From Betaproteobacteria bacterium (GTDB lineage Bacteria; Pseudomonadota; Gammaproteobacteria; Burkholderiales; Sulfuricellaceae), in NCBI GenBank assembly GCA_021373185.1, contig JAJFTF010000007.1, positions 52,829 through 116,828 of the forward strand: a stretch of 64,000 bases of DNA. The letters are read 5' to 3'. Made by a program: the position numbers and the translations under genes. Below are positions 44,560-54,011 of the stretch, piece after piece. Numbering within the stretch: the stretch's first letter is position 1; every line of letters begins with the position of its first letter. The notes under the pieces are model-generated. The model did not search any database. It was not told the origin of the DNA and worked only from the letters and a program-made list of their open reading frames with translations.

Positions 44560-47124
44560 ATGAAACGCATGTTGTTTAATGCAACGCAGGCCGAAGAGCT
44601 GCGCGTTGCCATAGTAGACGGTCAAAAGCTGGTAGACCTCGATATTGAATCAGCGGGTAAAGAACAACGAAAAAGTAACATCTACAAAGGTATCATCACT
44701 CGCATCGAGCCCAGTCTCGAAGCCGCCTTCGTCGATTATGGTGCCGATCGTCACGGATTCCTGCCTTTCAAAGAAGTTTCCCGCGTCAATTTCCTTCCTT
44801 CGGAAGGCGTAGACCTTTCCCGCGCCCGCATCCAGGACGTTCTGAAAGAAGGTCAGGAGCTGATCGTTCAGATCGAGAAGGATGAGCGCGGCAACAAGGG
44901 CGCGGCGCTCACCACTTTCATCAGTCTTGCCGGTCGTTATCTGGTGTTGATGCCCAACAATCCGCGTGGCGGTGGCGTTTCGCGCCGCATCGAAGGCGAA
45001 GAACGCAACGAATTGCGCGACATCATGGCGCAACTCGACGTTCCCGCCGGCATGAGCATCATCGCGCGCACCGCCGGTATCGGGCGCACCCAGGAAGAGT
45101 TGCAGTGGGACCTGAACTACCTGATGCAACTGTGGCGCGCGATTGAAACCGCTTCCAAACAACAAACTGGCGCCTTCCTGATTTACCAGGAAGGCAGCCT
45201 GGTGATTCGCGCCATTCGCGACCTGTTCCAGCCTGACATCGGCGAAATCCTGATCGACACCGAAGCCATCTACGACCAGGCCGTGCAGTTCATGAGCCAC
45301 GTCATGCCCGGCAACGTCAACAAGGTCAAACTCTACCGCGACGACGTGCCCCTGTTCTCCCGTTTCCAGATCGAGCACCAGATCGAAACCGCCTATGCAC
45401 GGGAAGTATCCCTGCCCTCTGGCGGCGCGATTGTCATCGACCACACCGAAGCGCTGGTGTCGATCGACGTCAACTCGGCACGCGCCACCCGTGGCGCGGA
45501 CATCGAGCAAACCGCATTCAACACCAATCTGGAAGCGGCCGAGGAAGTGGCGCGGCAATTACGCCTGCGCGACTTGGGCGGCTTGGTGGTGATCGATTTC
45601 ATCGACATGGAAAGCACACGCAACCAGCGCGAAGTCGAAAACCGTCTGCGCGACGGCTTGCACTATGATCGCGCACGCGTTCAGATGGGCAAGATATCCC
45701 GCTTCGGCCTGATGGAATTGTCACGCCAACGCCTGCAACCTTCGCTCGGCGAAACCAGCCATATTGCCTGCCCGCGTTGCAATGGCACCGGCCATATCCG
45801 CGGCACGGAATCCTCCGCCCTGCATATCCTGCGCATCCTGCAGGAAGAAGCGATGAAGGAAAATGTCGCCTCGGTCCATGCCCAGGTTCCAGTGGACGTG
45901 GCAACCTTCCTGCTGAATGAGAAGCGTGCTGAAATCCACGAAATCGAATCGCGATTCAAGACCAGCATCATGCTGATTCCGAACATTCACATGGAAACGC
46001 CGAACTATTCAATAGTCAGGCTGCGCAGTGGTGATGAGGCAATCAATGAAGAAACGCCGAGCTATCGCATGGTGGAGAAGCCAGCAGAAGCCGACGCAAT
46101 AAAGATTGCAGCGGCTGAGAGCGCACCGCAACGCCAGGTTGCTGCGGTACGGGGCATTCCTGCAGGACAACCGGCGCCGCTGGTGAACAAAACAGAGAGC
46201 AAGCCTGGCCTGTTCGGTAAAATCAAGAATTGGCTGGCAGGATTAGGCGAGGCTCAAGAAGAGGTCATCAAACCCAAGCCACGTCCGGCAAGGAACGATA
46301 AGCGCCGTGAGCCACGCGGTGAAGGGCGTGGTCGCGGCGAAGCGCGCAACGAAGGTCGGGGTGAAGGCCAGGGTCGAGGCGATGGGCGTGGTGAAGGCCG
46401 CGGCGAGGGGCGCAATGCGCAGAAGCCGCGCGGCCCAGCTCAACCGCAAGTGAAAAAAGAAGCGCCTGCCCCCCAGGATGCCGACTCTGTTTCAACCGCC
46501 AAATCAGGTGAAGCAGAAACGCAGGAACCCCGTAGCCGTCGTGGCCGTCGTGGCGGGCGTCGCGAACGCGGCGAGCGCCAGGAAGCACCAAGGAATGTCG
46601 CAGAAAACGCCGAAAATTCAGCCGCGCAAACACCTGAAACAACCGCACCGGTAATGGCAACACCTAGGGCGTCGGAAGAAACTGCTCCGCAGAACGTCGT
46701 TGAAATCACTCGCCCTGTAGTCGTGGCTGAACCGAAAGTGGTTGCCGTGGTCGAGGCGCCCCAGACGCCGACGAGCCCGGTGATTGAGGCCGCGCCGGTC
46801 ATGATGGCTCCGGTCGAAATTGCAGCGGTTGCCGCGCCAGCCGAAGTCGCGCCGATGGTGGCAGTTCCTGCAGAAGTCGCACCGGTTGATATTCCCGTCG
46901 AAAGCAAGCCACGCGCTCCGCGTCGCCGTGCGCCTCAAGCCGCGCAGGATGAGCAAGGCATCCCTGGCGGATTGATCATGGTGGAAACCAGCCCCGATAA
47001 AATCAAACCGATAGAAGAAGCATCGGCTCCGGCACAACCGAAGCCGCGGCCACGCCGTGCGCCACGTCCCAAGGCCGTCGCGGAGGAAAGCGCTCCACTG
47101 GTTCAGATAGAAACGCAGAAATAA
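44560..47124 (+). CDS. rne: Ribonuclease E
   Basis: 854 residues. S1 domain (about 38-118: GKEQRKSNIYKGIITRIEPS), 5' sensor/RNase H-like regions, catalytic DNase I-like part with VSIDVNSARATRG and GLVVIDFIDM, the zinc link CPRCNGTGHIRG, then a disordered C-terminal half (about 500-854) of Arg/Gly/Glu repeats and Ala/Pro/Val segments for degradosome and RNA binding. Endonuclease central to mRNA decay and rRNA/tRNA processing. Single gene with its own leader. Confidence 0.96.
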   Translation: MKRMLFNATQAEELRVAIVDGQKLVDLDIESAGKEQRKSNIYKGIITRIEPSLEAAFVDYGADRHGFLPFKEVSRVNFLPSEGVDLSRARIQDVLKEGQELIVQIEKDERGNKGAALTTFISLAGRYLVLMPNNPRGGGVSRRIEGEERNELRDIMAQLDVPAGMSIIARTAGIGRTQEELQWDLNYLMQLWRAIETASKQQTGAFLIYQEGSLVIRAIRDLFQPDIGEILIDTEAIYDQAVQFMSHVMPGNVNKVKLYRDDVPLFSRFQIEHQIETAYAREVSLPSGGAIVIDHTEALVSIDVNSARATRGADIEQTAFNTNLEAAEEVARQLRLRDLGGLVVIDFIDMESTRNQREVENRLRDGLHYDRARVQMGKISRFGLMELSRQRLQPSLGETSHIACPRCNGTGHIRGTESSALHILRILQEEAMKENVASVHAQVPVDVATFLLNEKRAEIHEIESRFKTSIMLIPNIHMETPNYSIVRLRSGDEAINEETPSYRMVEKPAEADAIKIAAAESAPQRQVAAVRGIPAGQPAPLVNKTESKPGLFGKIKNWLAGLGEAQEEVIKPKPRPARNDKRREPRGEGRGRGEARNEGRGEGQGRGDGRGEGRGEGRNAQKPRGPAQPQVKKEAPAPQDADSVSTAKSGEAETQEPRSRRGRRGGRRERGERQEAPRNVAENAENSAAQTPETTAPVMATPRASEETAPQNVVEITRPVVVAEPKVVAVVEAPQTPTSPVIEAAPVMMAPVEIAAVAAPAEVAPMVAVPAEVAPVDIPVESKPRAPRRRAPQAAQDEQGIPGGLIMVETSPDKIKPIEEASAPAQPKPRPRRAPRPKAVAEESAPLVQIETQK

Positions 47125-47132
47125 GCACTTTA

Positions 47133-47168
47133 CCTCCGGCAGCCCAATCAGAATTGGGCTGCCGGAGG
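47133..47168. terminator. Perfect 16-bp hairpin between rne and the phosphatase gene
   Basis: CCTCCGGCAGCCCAAT (47133-47148), loop CAGA, ATTGGGCTGCCGGAGG (47153-47168). It lies 8 nt after the rne stop and abuts the TAA of the convergent phosphatase gene, so it can serve both transcripts. T-runs on either side are weak. Confidence 0.75.
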
Positions 47169-47654
47169 TTATTCCGTCTTGTTCGGTTCCACCGAAATGC
47201 GTGTCAGTAGTCCAGATGCACCATCTTCGAGCATGTTCAGGACGTTCTCAAAACCCTTGCTCCCGCCGTAATAAGGGTCGGGCACCTCGCGTTTCTCCCC
47301 GCAGCTAAACTCCATGAACAGGTTGACCTTGTGCCGGTGTTGCGCCGGACAAATTCGATCAAGTTCCGCCAGATTCGCTCCGTCCATAACCAGAATGTAA
47401 TCAAATTCCTGGAAATCTTTAAGTTCAACCTGGCGCCCACGCAGGTTGCTCAAATCGTAACCTCGTTGCAGCGCTGCCAACCGGGTTCTGTTATCGGGTG
47501 GTGAGCCGACGTGATAATCATGTGTACCTGCCGAGTCGATTTCGACCCGATCCGACATTCCAGCGTCGGCAATCTGTTGACGAAATACGCCTTCAGCCGT
47601 CGGTGATCGGCAGATGTTACCCATGCAAACGAATAATATTTTTATTTTTGTCAT
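47169..47654 (-). CDS. Low-molecular-weight protein-tyrosine phosphatase
   Basis: 161 residues from the ATG at 47654; the frame is open 5 codons further. P-loop VCMGNICRSPTAEG (C-x5-R) and the general-acid motif VPDPYYGG. Family length 150-165. No exopolysaccharide genes adjacent, so it is not assigned as Wzb; role in protein dephosphorylation unknown. Confidence 0.9.
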   Translation of the reverse strand: MTKIKILFVCMGNICRSPTAEGVFRQQIADAGMSDRVEIDSAGTHDYHVGSPPDNRTRLAALQRGYDLSNLRGRQVELKDFQEFDYILVMDGANLAELDRICPAQHRHKVNLFMEFSCGEKREVPDPYYGGSKGFENVLNMLEDGASGLLTRISVEPNKTE

Positions 47655-47837
47655 GCAATTAATTCCCAAAATGGGATCTGATATGAGCCTTTAAAACTTA
47701 ACATGCCGCAACAGTGAAATCAAATTTTGACGACTTCGCACCGATGATGGCAAAATGCAGAACAATTATAGTTGACTATTAAACTACACTATTATTACAC
47801 TATGTCACCGTTTATTGAATTTGCTGTGGAGAAAGCC

Positions 47838-48407
47838 ATGACTGTCGAACTATTCAAAGCCGTCGCCACTAACGACACAAACCAGACGCGCGCCCTGTTG
47901 CAGGGTGGCGCCGACTGCAACGTTCGCAACGACGAGGGCCTCACCCCGTTGATGCAGGCAGCCCAAGCCGGCAACCTTGAACTGGTCGAGACCCTTATCA
48001 AGTCTGGCGCAGACGTCAATTTGGCCGATTCTCAGGGCTGGACCGCGTTGATGAAAGCTTTATACAGCCACGAGTTGAATCGCGGCTTTCCCGAAGTGGT
48101 GCAAGCCTTGATCGACGCTGGTGCCGGTATCGAGACCCAGATCGGTTACGGCATCCGGCCGCTGATGCTCGCCGCCGGTTATGGCGAAGCAGGCGTGGTT
48201 GAGGTTCTGCTCAAGGCCGGAGCGGAAGTGCGCGCCGCAAATGAAGGTGGCAGAACTGCGCTGATGATGGTGAAAGACAAGGATTATATCGAGGTCATCA
48301 ACCAGCTACATGAAGCTGAACTGGAGTTGGGCGACGATCTGGCCTGCGGTTCGCGCACGCCGCCAGGCGTTAATGTAATCAAATTCATGAAAAACCCCGA
48401 TCATTGA
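47838..48407 (+). CDS. Cytosolic ankyrin-repeat protein
   Basis: 189 residues from the ATG at 47838, which has GGAG 7 nt upstream; the frame is open to 47772 but without a ribosome site. About four ankyrin repeats (LTPLMQAAQAGNLELVETL, WTALMKALYSHELNRGFPEVV, IRPLMLAAGYGEAGVVEVLL). No signal peptide, unlike the ankyrin protein at 23852-24505. Partner unknown. Confidence 0.85.
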   Translation: MTVELFKAVATNDTNQTRALLQGGADCNVRNDEGLTPLMQAAQAGNLELVETLIKSGADVNLADSQGWTALMKALYSHELNRGFPEVVQALIDAGAGIETQIGYGIRPLMLAAGYGEAGVVEVLLKAGAEVRAANEGGRTALMMVKDKDYIEVINQLHEAELELGDDLACGSRTPPGVNVIKFMKNPDH

Positions 48408-48427
48408 TCTTCTAAACCGGGACAGAA

Positions 48428-50443
48428 TCAGCTTTTGAACAGCAGTGCCTTGATCTGGTTAAGCTTGTCGCGCAATTGCGCGGCACGCTCGAACTCGAGA
48501 TTCCGTGCACATTCCAGCATTTCCTTTTCCAGCGATTTGATTTCCTTGGCCAGTTTCTTGTCGTCAAGGTGCTGGTAAGCCGCCAACTCCTGCGCGACTT
48601 TCAGTTCCTGCTGGGCGGTTTCGATATCGAACACACCGTCGATAATGTCTTTAATGCGCTTGGTTACCCCAATTGGCGTGATGCCATGCTCGGTATTGTG
48701 GGCGATTTGTTTCACCCTGCGCCGCTCGGTTTCATCTATCGCCAGACGCATTGATTTGGTGATCTTGTCGCCATAAAGAATGGCGGTGCCATTGATATGT
48801 CGCGCCGCCCTGCCGATGGTCTGAATCAGCGCACGCTCCGAGCGCAGGAAACCCTCCTTGTCGGCATCCAGAATTGCAACAAGTGAAACCTCTGGTATAT
48901 CAAGACCTTCTCGCAACAAGTTAATGCCAATTAGCACGTCAAAAATCCCCAAACGCAGGTCGCGGATGATTTCCACCCGCTCCACTGTGTCGATGTCCGA
49001 GTGCAGATATCTGACTTTGATTCCGTGGTCGGACAGGTAGTCCGTCAAATCTTCGGACATGCGCTTGGTCAAGGTGGTGACCAGAATCCGCTCGTTTTTC
49101 GCGATCCGACTATTGAGTTCGGATAGCAAATCGTCGACCTGATTGGTGGCCGGGCGCACCTCTATAATGGGGTCGACCAGTCCGGTCGGTCGCACCACCT
49201 GTTCCACCACCTGGCCGGTGTGTTGAGCTTCATAGTCGGCAGGTGTAGCGGAAACAAAAATGGATTGCCGCATCACCTTCTCGAACTCGTCAAAACGTAA
49301 AGGGCGATTGTCGAGCGCAGACGGCAGGCGGAAGCCGTATCCCACCAGATTCTCTTTTCTGGCCCGGTCGCCCTTATACATGCCGCCGACCTGCGGGATG
49401 GTGACGTGGCTCTCGTCAATGAACATCAGTGCATTGGGCGGCAAATAATCAATCAGCGTCGGCGGAGGGTCGCCCGGATTCCTTCCGGACAGATGGCGCG
49501 AATAATTCTCGATGCCCTTGCAGAACCCCAACTCATTCAGCATCTCCAGGTCGAAGCGGGTGCGCTGTTCGATGCGCTGGGCTTCGACCAATTTGTGTTC
49601 CTGCTGGAAGTGTTCGATGCGGTCCCGCAACTCCGCCTTGATCGCCTCGATAGCCCGCAAAGTGGTGCTGCGCGGCGTGACATAATGGCTGGAGGGGTAA
49701 ACCGTGTAGCGCGGCACCTTGCTTTGGATGTGGCCGGTCAACGGGTCGAACAGGGAAATGCTCTCCACTTCGTCGTCGAACAGACTGACTCGCACAGCCA
49801 TTTCGGCGCTTTCCGCCGGGTAGATATCCAGCACGTCGCCGCGCACGCGGAAGGTGCCGCGACGAAATTCAATCTCGTTGCGTTCGTACTGCATCTCGGT
49901 CAGGCGCTTGATGGCATCGCGCTGCGGCAATGTTTCACCCTGACGCAGATGCAGGATCATGCCGTGATAATCAACCGGGTCGCCGATACCGTAGATGCAG
50001 GAAACGGAAGCGACGATCACGCAATCTTCGCGCTCCAGCAGCGACTTGGTGGCCGACAGGCGCATCTGCTCGATGTGCTCGTTGATGCTGGAATCTTTCT
50101 CGATGAACATGTCGCGCGAAGGCACATAGGCCTCGGGCTGGTAATAATCGTAGTAGGAAACGAAATATTCCACCGCGTTTTCGGGAAAGAACTCGCGCAT
50201 TTCGGAATACAATTGGGCGGCCAGCGTCTTGTTATGCGCCATGATGATGGCTGGGCGGCCTAGACGGGCAATGACGTTGGCCATGGTAAACGTCTTGCCG
50301 GAGCCGGTTACCCCCAGCAGGGTCTGATATGCCAAGCCGTCGTTCAGGCCTTCGACCAATTGGGCGATGGCATTGGGCTGATCCCCCGCCGGTTCGAAAG
50401 GCTGATGAAGTTTGTAAGGACTATTGGGAAAAGTGACAATCAC
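48428..50443 (-). CDS. uvrB: Excinuclease ABC subunit B
   Basis: About 671 residues from the GTG at 50443 ([22 protein letters not shown]). A longer ATG start at 50470 lies only 4 nt downstream of a -10 box, so it could not be translated from that promoter. Walker [11 protein letters not shown], beta-hairpin [22 protein letters not shown], helicase motif VI and a C-terminal UVR domain ([20 protein letters not shown]) for UvrC contact. Damage verification in nucleotide excision repair. LexA box not recognised. Confidence 0.95.
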   Translation of the reverse strand: MIVTFPNSPYKLHQPFEPAGDQPNAIAQLVEGLNDGLAYQTLLGVTGSGKTFTMANVIARLGRPAIIMAHNKTLAAQLYSEMREFFPENAVEYFVSYYDYYQPEAYVPSRDMFIEKDSSINEHIEQMRLSATKSLLEREDCVIVASVSCIYGIGDPVDYHGMILHLRQGETLPQRDAIKRLTEMQYERNEIEFRRGTFRVRGDVLDIYPAESAEMAVRVSLFDDEVESISLFDPLTGHIQSKVPRYTVYPSSHYVTPRSTTLRAIEAIKAELRDRIEHFQQEHKLVEAQRIEQRTRFDLEMLNELGFCKGIENYSRHLSGRNPGDPPPTLIDYLPPNALMFIDESHVTIPQVGGMYKGDRARKENLVGYGFRLPSALDNRPLRFDEFEKVMRQSIFVSATPADYEAQHTGQVVEQVVRPTGLVDPIIEVRPATNQVDDLLSELNSRIAKNERILVTTLTKRMSEDLTDYLSDHGIKVRYLHSDIDTVERVEIIRDLRLGIFDVLIGINLLREGLDIPEVSLVAILDADKEGFLRSERALIQTIGRAARHINGTAILYGDKITKSMRLAIDETERRRVKQIAHNTEHGITPIGVTKRIKDIIDGVFDIETAQQELKVAQELAAYQHLDDKKLAKEIKSLEKEMLECARNLEFERAAQLRDKLNQIKALLFKS

Positions 50444-50473
50444 GGGTAAAATTACAGACAATTGCAACATTGC

Positions 50474-50482
50474 ATTATACCA
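50474..50482 (-). promoter_or_regulatory. Extended -10 promoter of uvrB
   Basis: Minus-strand TGGTATAAT (50482-50474): consensus TATAAT with the TGn extension; no good -35 at 17 bp. The predicted start lies near 50467, between the two candidate uvrB start codons, which favours the GTG start. Confidence 0.55.
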
Positions 50483-50529
50483 TCAGGCACTAGCCCACAT
50501 GGCCCTCAGCTCTCACTAAGGATAGCATT

Positions 50530-51726
50530 TTGGAACTGTCTCAGCGCGTCAACGCGATCAAGCCCTCCCCCACCTTGGCCGTCACTGCCCTCGCCGCCCA
50601 ACTCAAATCGCAAGGAAAAGACATCATCGGCCTTGGTGCGGGCGAACCGGATTTCGATACCCCGCAGCACATCAAGGACGCCGCCATCGCGGCGATCAAC
50701 GCCGGGTTTACCAAATACACCGCCGTGGAAGGCACGCCCAGCCTCAAAAAAGCGATCATCGCCAAGTTCAAGCGCGACAACGGCCTGAGCTACGAAGCCA
50801 ATCAAATTCTGGTTTCCTGCGGCGGCAAGCAAAGTTTCTTCAACCTCGCGCAAGCGGTCATCAATCCCGGCGACGAAGTCATCATCCCCGCGCCCTACTG
50901 GGTCTCCTACCCGGATATCGTGATCCTGGCCGGCGGCAAACCGGTCATCATCGAGGCGGGAATCGAACAAGGTTTCAAGATCACGCCACAGCAATTAAAA
51001 GCCGCCATCACGCCGCAAACCCGGATGGTAGTGCTGAACAGCCCGAGCAACCCGAGTGGCGCGGTCTACACCCTGGAAGAACTCGTCGCCCTGGGAGATG
51101 TGCTGCGCGCCCACCCCCAAGTGCTGGTCGCCACTGACGACATGTACGAACACATCATGCTGGACGAGCAGCAACCATTCGTAAATATATTGAATGCCTG
51201 CCCTGATCTTTATTCGCGAACCATGGTACTGAACGGCGTATCCAAGGCGTATGCGATGACCGGGTGGCGCATCGGCTATGCCGGCGGGCCGGCGAACATC
51301 ATCGACGCCATGGCGAAGATACAATCTCAAAGCACCTCCAACCCCACCTCCATTTCACAGGTAGCGGCAGAAGCTGCGCTCAACGGCGATCAAGGCTGCA
51401 TCAAGCCGATGCTGTCCGCCTTCCGCGAGCGCCACAAATTCGTGGTGGAACGCCTTAACCAGATTCCCGGCCTGCGCTGCTTGCCAAGCGGCGGCGCATT
51501 CTATGCATTCTCCGATGCGCGTGAGGCAATCAAGAATTTGTATGCCAAAAAAGTCATCACGGCACCGACCGACATCGCGCTCGGCAACTACCTGCTCGAA
51601 AGCGTCGGCGTGGCCGTCGTGCCCGGCTCGGCATTCGGATCGGAAGGCTATTTCCGTATCTCCTTCGCTACGAATATGGAGAATCTGAAAAACGCGCTGG
51701 TTCGGATCGAAAAAGCCTTGTCCTGA
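50530..51726 (+). CDS. Aspartate/prephenate-type aminotransferase (class I, Ib)
   Basis: 398 residues from TTG with AAGGA about 10 nt upstream. PLP enzyme: IIGLGAGEPDFDTPQHI, NSPSNPSGAVYTLEEL, the PLP Lys in GVSKAYAMTGWRIGYAGGP, and Arg in YFRISFATN. Class Ib aspartate aminotransferases of this type often also accept prephenate. Divergent from uvrB with 87 nt between. Confidence 0.9.
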   Translation: MELSQRVNAIKPSPTLAVTALAAQLKSQGKDIIGLGAGEPDFDTPQHIKDAAIAAINAGFTKYTAVEGTPSLKKAIIAKFKRDNGLSYEANQILVSCGGKQSFFNLAQAVINPGDEVIIPAPYWVSYPDIVILAGGKPVIIEAGIEQGFKITPQQLKAAITPQTRMVVLNSPSNPSGAVYTLEELVALGDVLRAHPQVLVATDDMYEHIMLDEQQPFVNILNACPDLYSRTMVLNGVSKAYAMTGWRIGYAGGPANIIDAMAKIQSQSTSNPTSISQVAAEAALNGDQGCIKPMLSAFRERHKFVVERLNQIPGLRCLPSGGAFYAFSDAREAIKNLYAKKVITAPTDIALGNYLLESVGVAVVPGSAFGSEGYFRISFATNMENLKNALVRIEKALS

Positions 51727-51736
51727 AAATCCGTAG

Positions 51737-53047
51737 TTATTTGAATAACCGCTGAATCGCATCGCCAGCCTTGCCGCCCAGGCTGGTGCCCAAGCCGGGG
51801 CCCAGCAGCATCGTGCCAGTCGCCGCGCCGGCCAGATAGCCACTGGTTAACCGCAATATCGGATCTTTGGTCGTTCCTGAAACAGTCATTGGTACGCCAA
51901 CCATCCCAGCCGTTTTCTTGAGTTCCACCTTGACTCTGCCGTCCAGCTCTTTTTTAGGCGAAATAACCAAATCGCCATGAGCGGTTAACACGCCCGATGA
52001 AACCTTGATCTCCTTGAAGCGATAAGCTTTGCCCGCCAGATCAAGCGAGCCTTCCAGTTCGTCGAACTGCGTCTTTCCTCCTCGCATCCCCTCCTTGCTG
52101 ACGGTACGCGCAGCCGCCGCCAGATCCACATTATGCAAAACGCCATTTTGGACGTTAAACGTGGCTTTAACCTTGGGATTATCGAGAAGCTGCCCGGCAT
52201 CTTTTGCGGTCATGGAAAAACTGGCCGTCGCATTCAGGCGCCCGCTAACCGAAACGTCAGTGCTGAACAACGGCACGAGCCGCTGCAATTCAACAGCCTG
52301 AGATTGCAGCTTGCCATCGAGGCGCCAGCCATTCTTCCACCCCAGCAGCGCATGCCCTTTGACGCTGCCGCCATAGAGTTTTCCTTCGATCTGCTTCAGA
52401 TTCAAATCAGCCGCACCGACTACGCCCTGAACATTCAATTCGTTGAACACCAAGGCCGGCCCTGCCGGCGGCTGCCATTTTCGAGCAGCGATATCGAGCA
52501 GAAAGGCCTCTTTATCTACCTTCACGCCAATCTTGAGCTTGCCATCGTCGCTCGCAAGCAAGGCATCGCCCAAGCCTCCGTCCGCATTCATGTTCAGCGC
52601 AACGCCAAATGAAGGCAACGCCATTTTTGGGGATGCCAGAACCACATGAGTCAAACCGATTTTTTCGATTCTCACCACCTGCGGCCCGCCATCCGGCTTG
52701 AACCAGTCCGGTATTTTTCCCAGGATATCCGGGTTGATATTCACCCCGTCCAGTTCGACATTGCGCAACACTTTTATCGGGCTAAACAGCGTGCTTAAAG
52801 AGGGCGTCACTTCGATTGCCTCGACCTTTACCCCTTGCTGCGCGCCGATGGCGATCTTTTTGATTACGACATGAGGCGTGGGCACCAGCAGAATTCGCAG
52901 CGAACCAATCCTGACCGGCTCATGCAGTTTCTCTCCAGCCCGCTTTTCAATTTCCTGAATGTAGGAATTCAGGGGAACAAGAAACACCAGGCCGATTACA
53001 GCCAGAAAAACAATCGATAGGATAAGCAGGCGCTTAAACCACTTCAT
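51737..53047 (-). CDS. AsmA-family membrane-anchored protein
   Basis: 436 residues from the third of three consecutive ATGs, with GGTGG at suitable distance. One N-terminal membrane helix (RLLILSIVFLAVIGLVFLVPL), then a long periplasmic beta-rich part with AsmA-like blocks: VRIGSLRILLVPTPHVVIKKIAIG, NVELDGVNINPDIL and SGRLNATASFSMTAKDAGQLL. AsmA-like proteins are thought to act in outer-membrane lipid transport or assembly. Convergent with the aminotransferase gene. Confidence 0.8.
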   Translation of the reverse strand: MKWFKRLLILSIVFLAVIGLVFLVPLNSYIQEIEKRAGEKLHEPVRIGSLRILLVPTPHVVIKKIAIGAQQGVKVEAIEVTPSLSTLFSPIKVLRNVELDGVNINPDILGKIPDWFKPDGGPQVVRIEKIGLTHVVLASPKMALPSFGVALNMNADGGLGDALLASDDGKLKIGVKVDKEAFLLDIAARKWQPPAGPALVFNELNVQGVVGAADLNLKQIEGKLYGGSVKGHALLGWKNGWRLDGKLQSQAVELQRLVPLFSTDVSVSGRLNATASFSMTAKDAGQLLDNPKVKATFNVQNGVLHNVDLAAAARTVSKEGMRGGKTQFDELEGSLDLAGKAYRFKEIKVSSGVLTAHGDLVISPKKELDGRVKVELKKTAGMVGVPMTVSGTTKDPILRLTSGYLAGAATGTMLLGPGLGTSLGGKAGDAIQRLFK

Positions 53048-53125
53048 CATCATAAACCACCGAAATTGTGTAATTTACGGGTTGACCAATCAGGGTCAAA
53101 ACCTTATCATGTGCAGCTTCTTCAT

Positions 53126-53201
53126 TCCCTGATAGCTCAGTCGGTAGAGCGACGGACTGTTAATCCGCAGGTCCCTGGTTCGAGTCCAGGTCGGGGAGCC
53201 A
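53126..53201 (+). tRNA. tRNA-Asn (GTT)
   Basis: 76 nt including encoded CCA. Acceptor TCCCTGA pairs with TCGGGGA, D-arm TAGCTCAGTCGGTAGAGC, anticodon loop ACTGTTAAT (GTT), T-arm CCTGGTTCGAGTCCAGG, discriminator G73. It marks the edge of the integrated element to the right and is the likely integration target. Confidence 0.96.
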
Positions 53202-53208
53202 AACAAAT

Positions 53209-53236
53209 AAAGGCTTGCAGCGATGCAGGCCTTTTT
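53209..53236 (+). terminator. Rho-independent terminator after tRNA-Asn
   Basis: AAAGGCTTGCA (53209-53219), loop GCGA, TGCAGGCCTTT (53224-53234), 11 pairs with one G-T, followed by further T. Eight nt after the tRNA CCA. Confidence 0.8.
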
Positions 53237-53278
53237 CTATTTCTGGATTAGTCAGCACATAATCAGCACGGTGAGATT

Positions 53279-53773
53279 CTAATCTGTTTTTGCAATGTGC
53301 GTAATACGGGTGATGCTGAGTCGTTCTGACATCTGCTTTTCAAGCGCCTTCCTGATCTGTTGCGGGCTCATTTCTATGGCTTTCAGCGCCTTGATGTAGC
53401 TGTTCCGCTGGAATCTCAGGTAGGAACGGTACGGGCGCAGCTTGGCCTCGATCATTGACCCGCCGTCTGTCAACCTGCCTTTGGCGTCAAGAATCCGCCA
53501 CATCTCCAGAAAGGCGTCGGCGCCGATCGCGTCCGCCACGCTGAGCCATACATGCGGCAGCCCGAGCTTGTGCAGCTCATCGAGGCGTGGATCGCGTTTT
53601 TTTTGGCCGTTTTTTGGCTGGAAGTTTAAAACAGGGTAGATATTCTGGTACCCACCCCCCCCACAGCGGCAGGGGGTTGCTTCTTGCCAACCCCCCACCC
53701 CCTCCGTGACTGGTGTGCTGGGTGGTGATGCCTGGTCAATTCCCCTGTCTGAATGTCGCTTTTCGTTACCCAT
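53279..53773 (-). CDS. Putative element-encoded DNA-binding protein
   Basis: 164 residues, start uncertain because the first 55 residues are Pro/Gly-rich and run through a C/G-rich repeat tract (53650-53710). From residue 60 on it looks real: RDPRLDELHKLGLPHVWLSV, DAFLEMWRILDAKG, and a basic C-terminal part (SYIKALKAIEMSPQQIRKAL) that could be a helix-turn-helix as in Mor-like activators. It lies between tRNA-Asn and the integrase, a usual place for a recombination or excision regulator. No firm family. Confidence 0.5.
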   Translation of the reverse strand: MGNEKRHSDRGIDQASPPSTPVTEGVGGWQEATPCRCGGGGYQNIYPVLNFQPKNGQKKRDPRLDELHKLGLPHVWLSVADAIGADAFLEMWRILDAKGRLTDGGSMIEAKLRPYRSYLRFQRNSYIKALKAIEMSPQQIRKALEKQMSERLSITRITHIAKTD

Positions 53774-53840
53774 AGCCGCCTGAATCCCCTGTTCCTACGT
53801 TATCGAATTACGCTTTCTGACAAACCACGACATTCGCTGT

Positions 53841-53974
53841 GTTGTAGTGGCCTAACTGTTTTAGCCCGATATTGGACGAAGCTTGAGGCGGTCTGCCTGC
53901 TCCCCGCTTTGCCTTGTCCTATCTATCTCCGAATATATTCCGTGGTCAACTCACTGTGCGTTGTAGTGGCCTAA
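53841..53974. repeat. Pair of 15-bp direct repeats near the integrase
   Basis: GTTGTAGTGGCCTAA occurs at 53841-53855 and 53960-53974, 119 bp apart, in the 238-bp gap between the HTH-like gene and the integrase gene. The flanks are also partly alike (CGCTGT / CACTGTGC). Candidates for integrase arm-type or directionality-factor binding sites. I see no gene in this gap. Confidence 0.5.
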
Positions 53975-54011
53975 ATGTAACCGGACGCGCTTCGATCTCC
54001 CTTCGTTTCGG

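Noticed and set aside
44650..45558. 302-codon minus-strand frame opposite rne
   Set aside because: Antisense shadow over the conserved catalytic half of RNase E.
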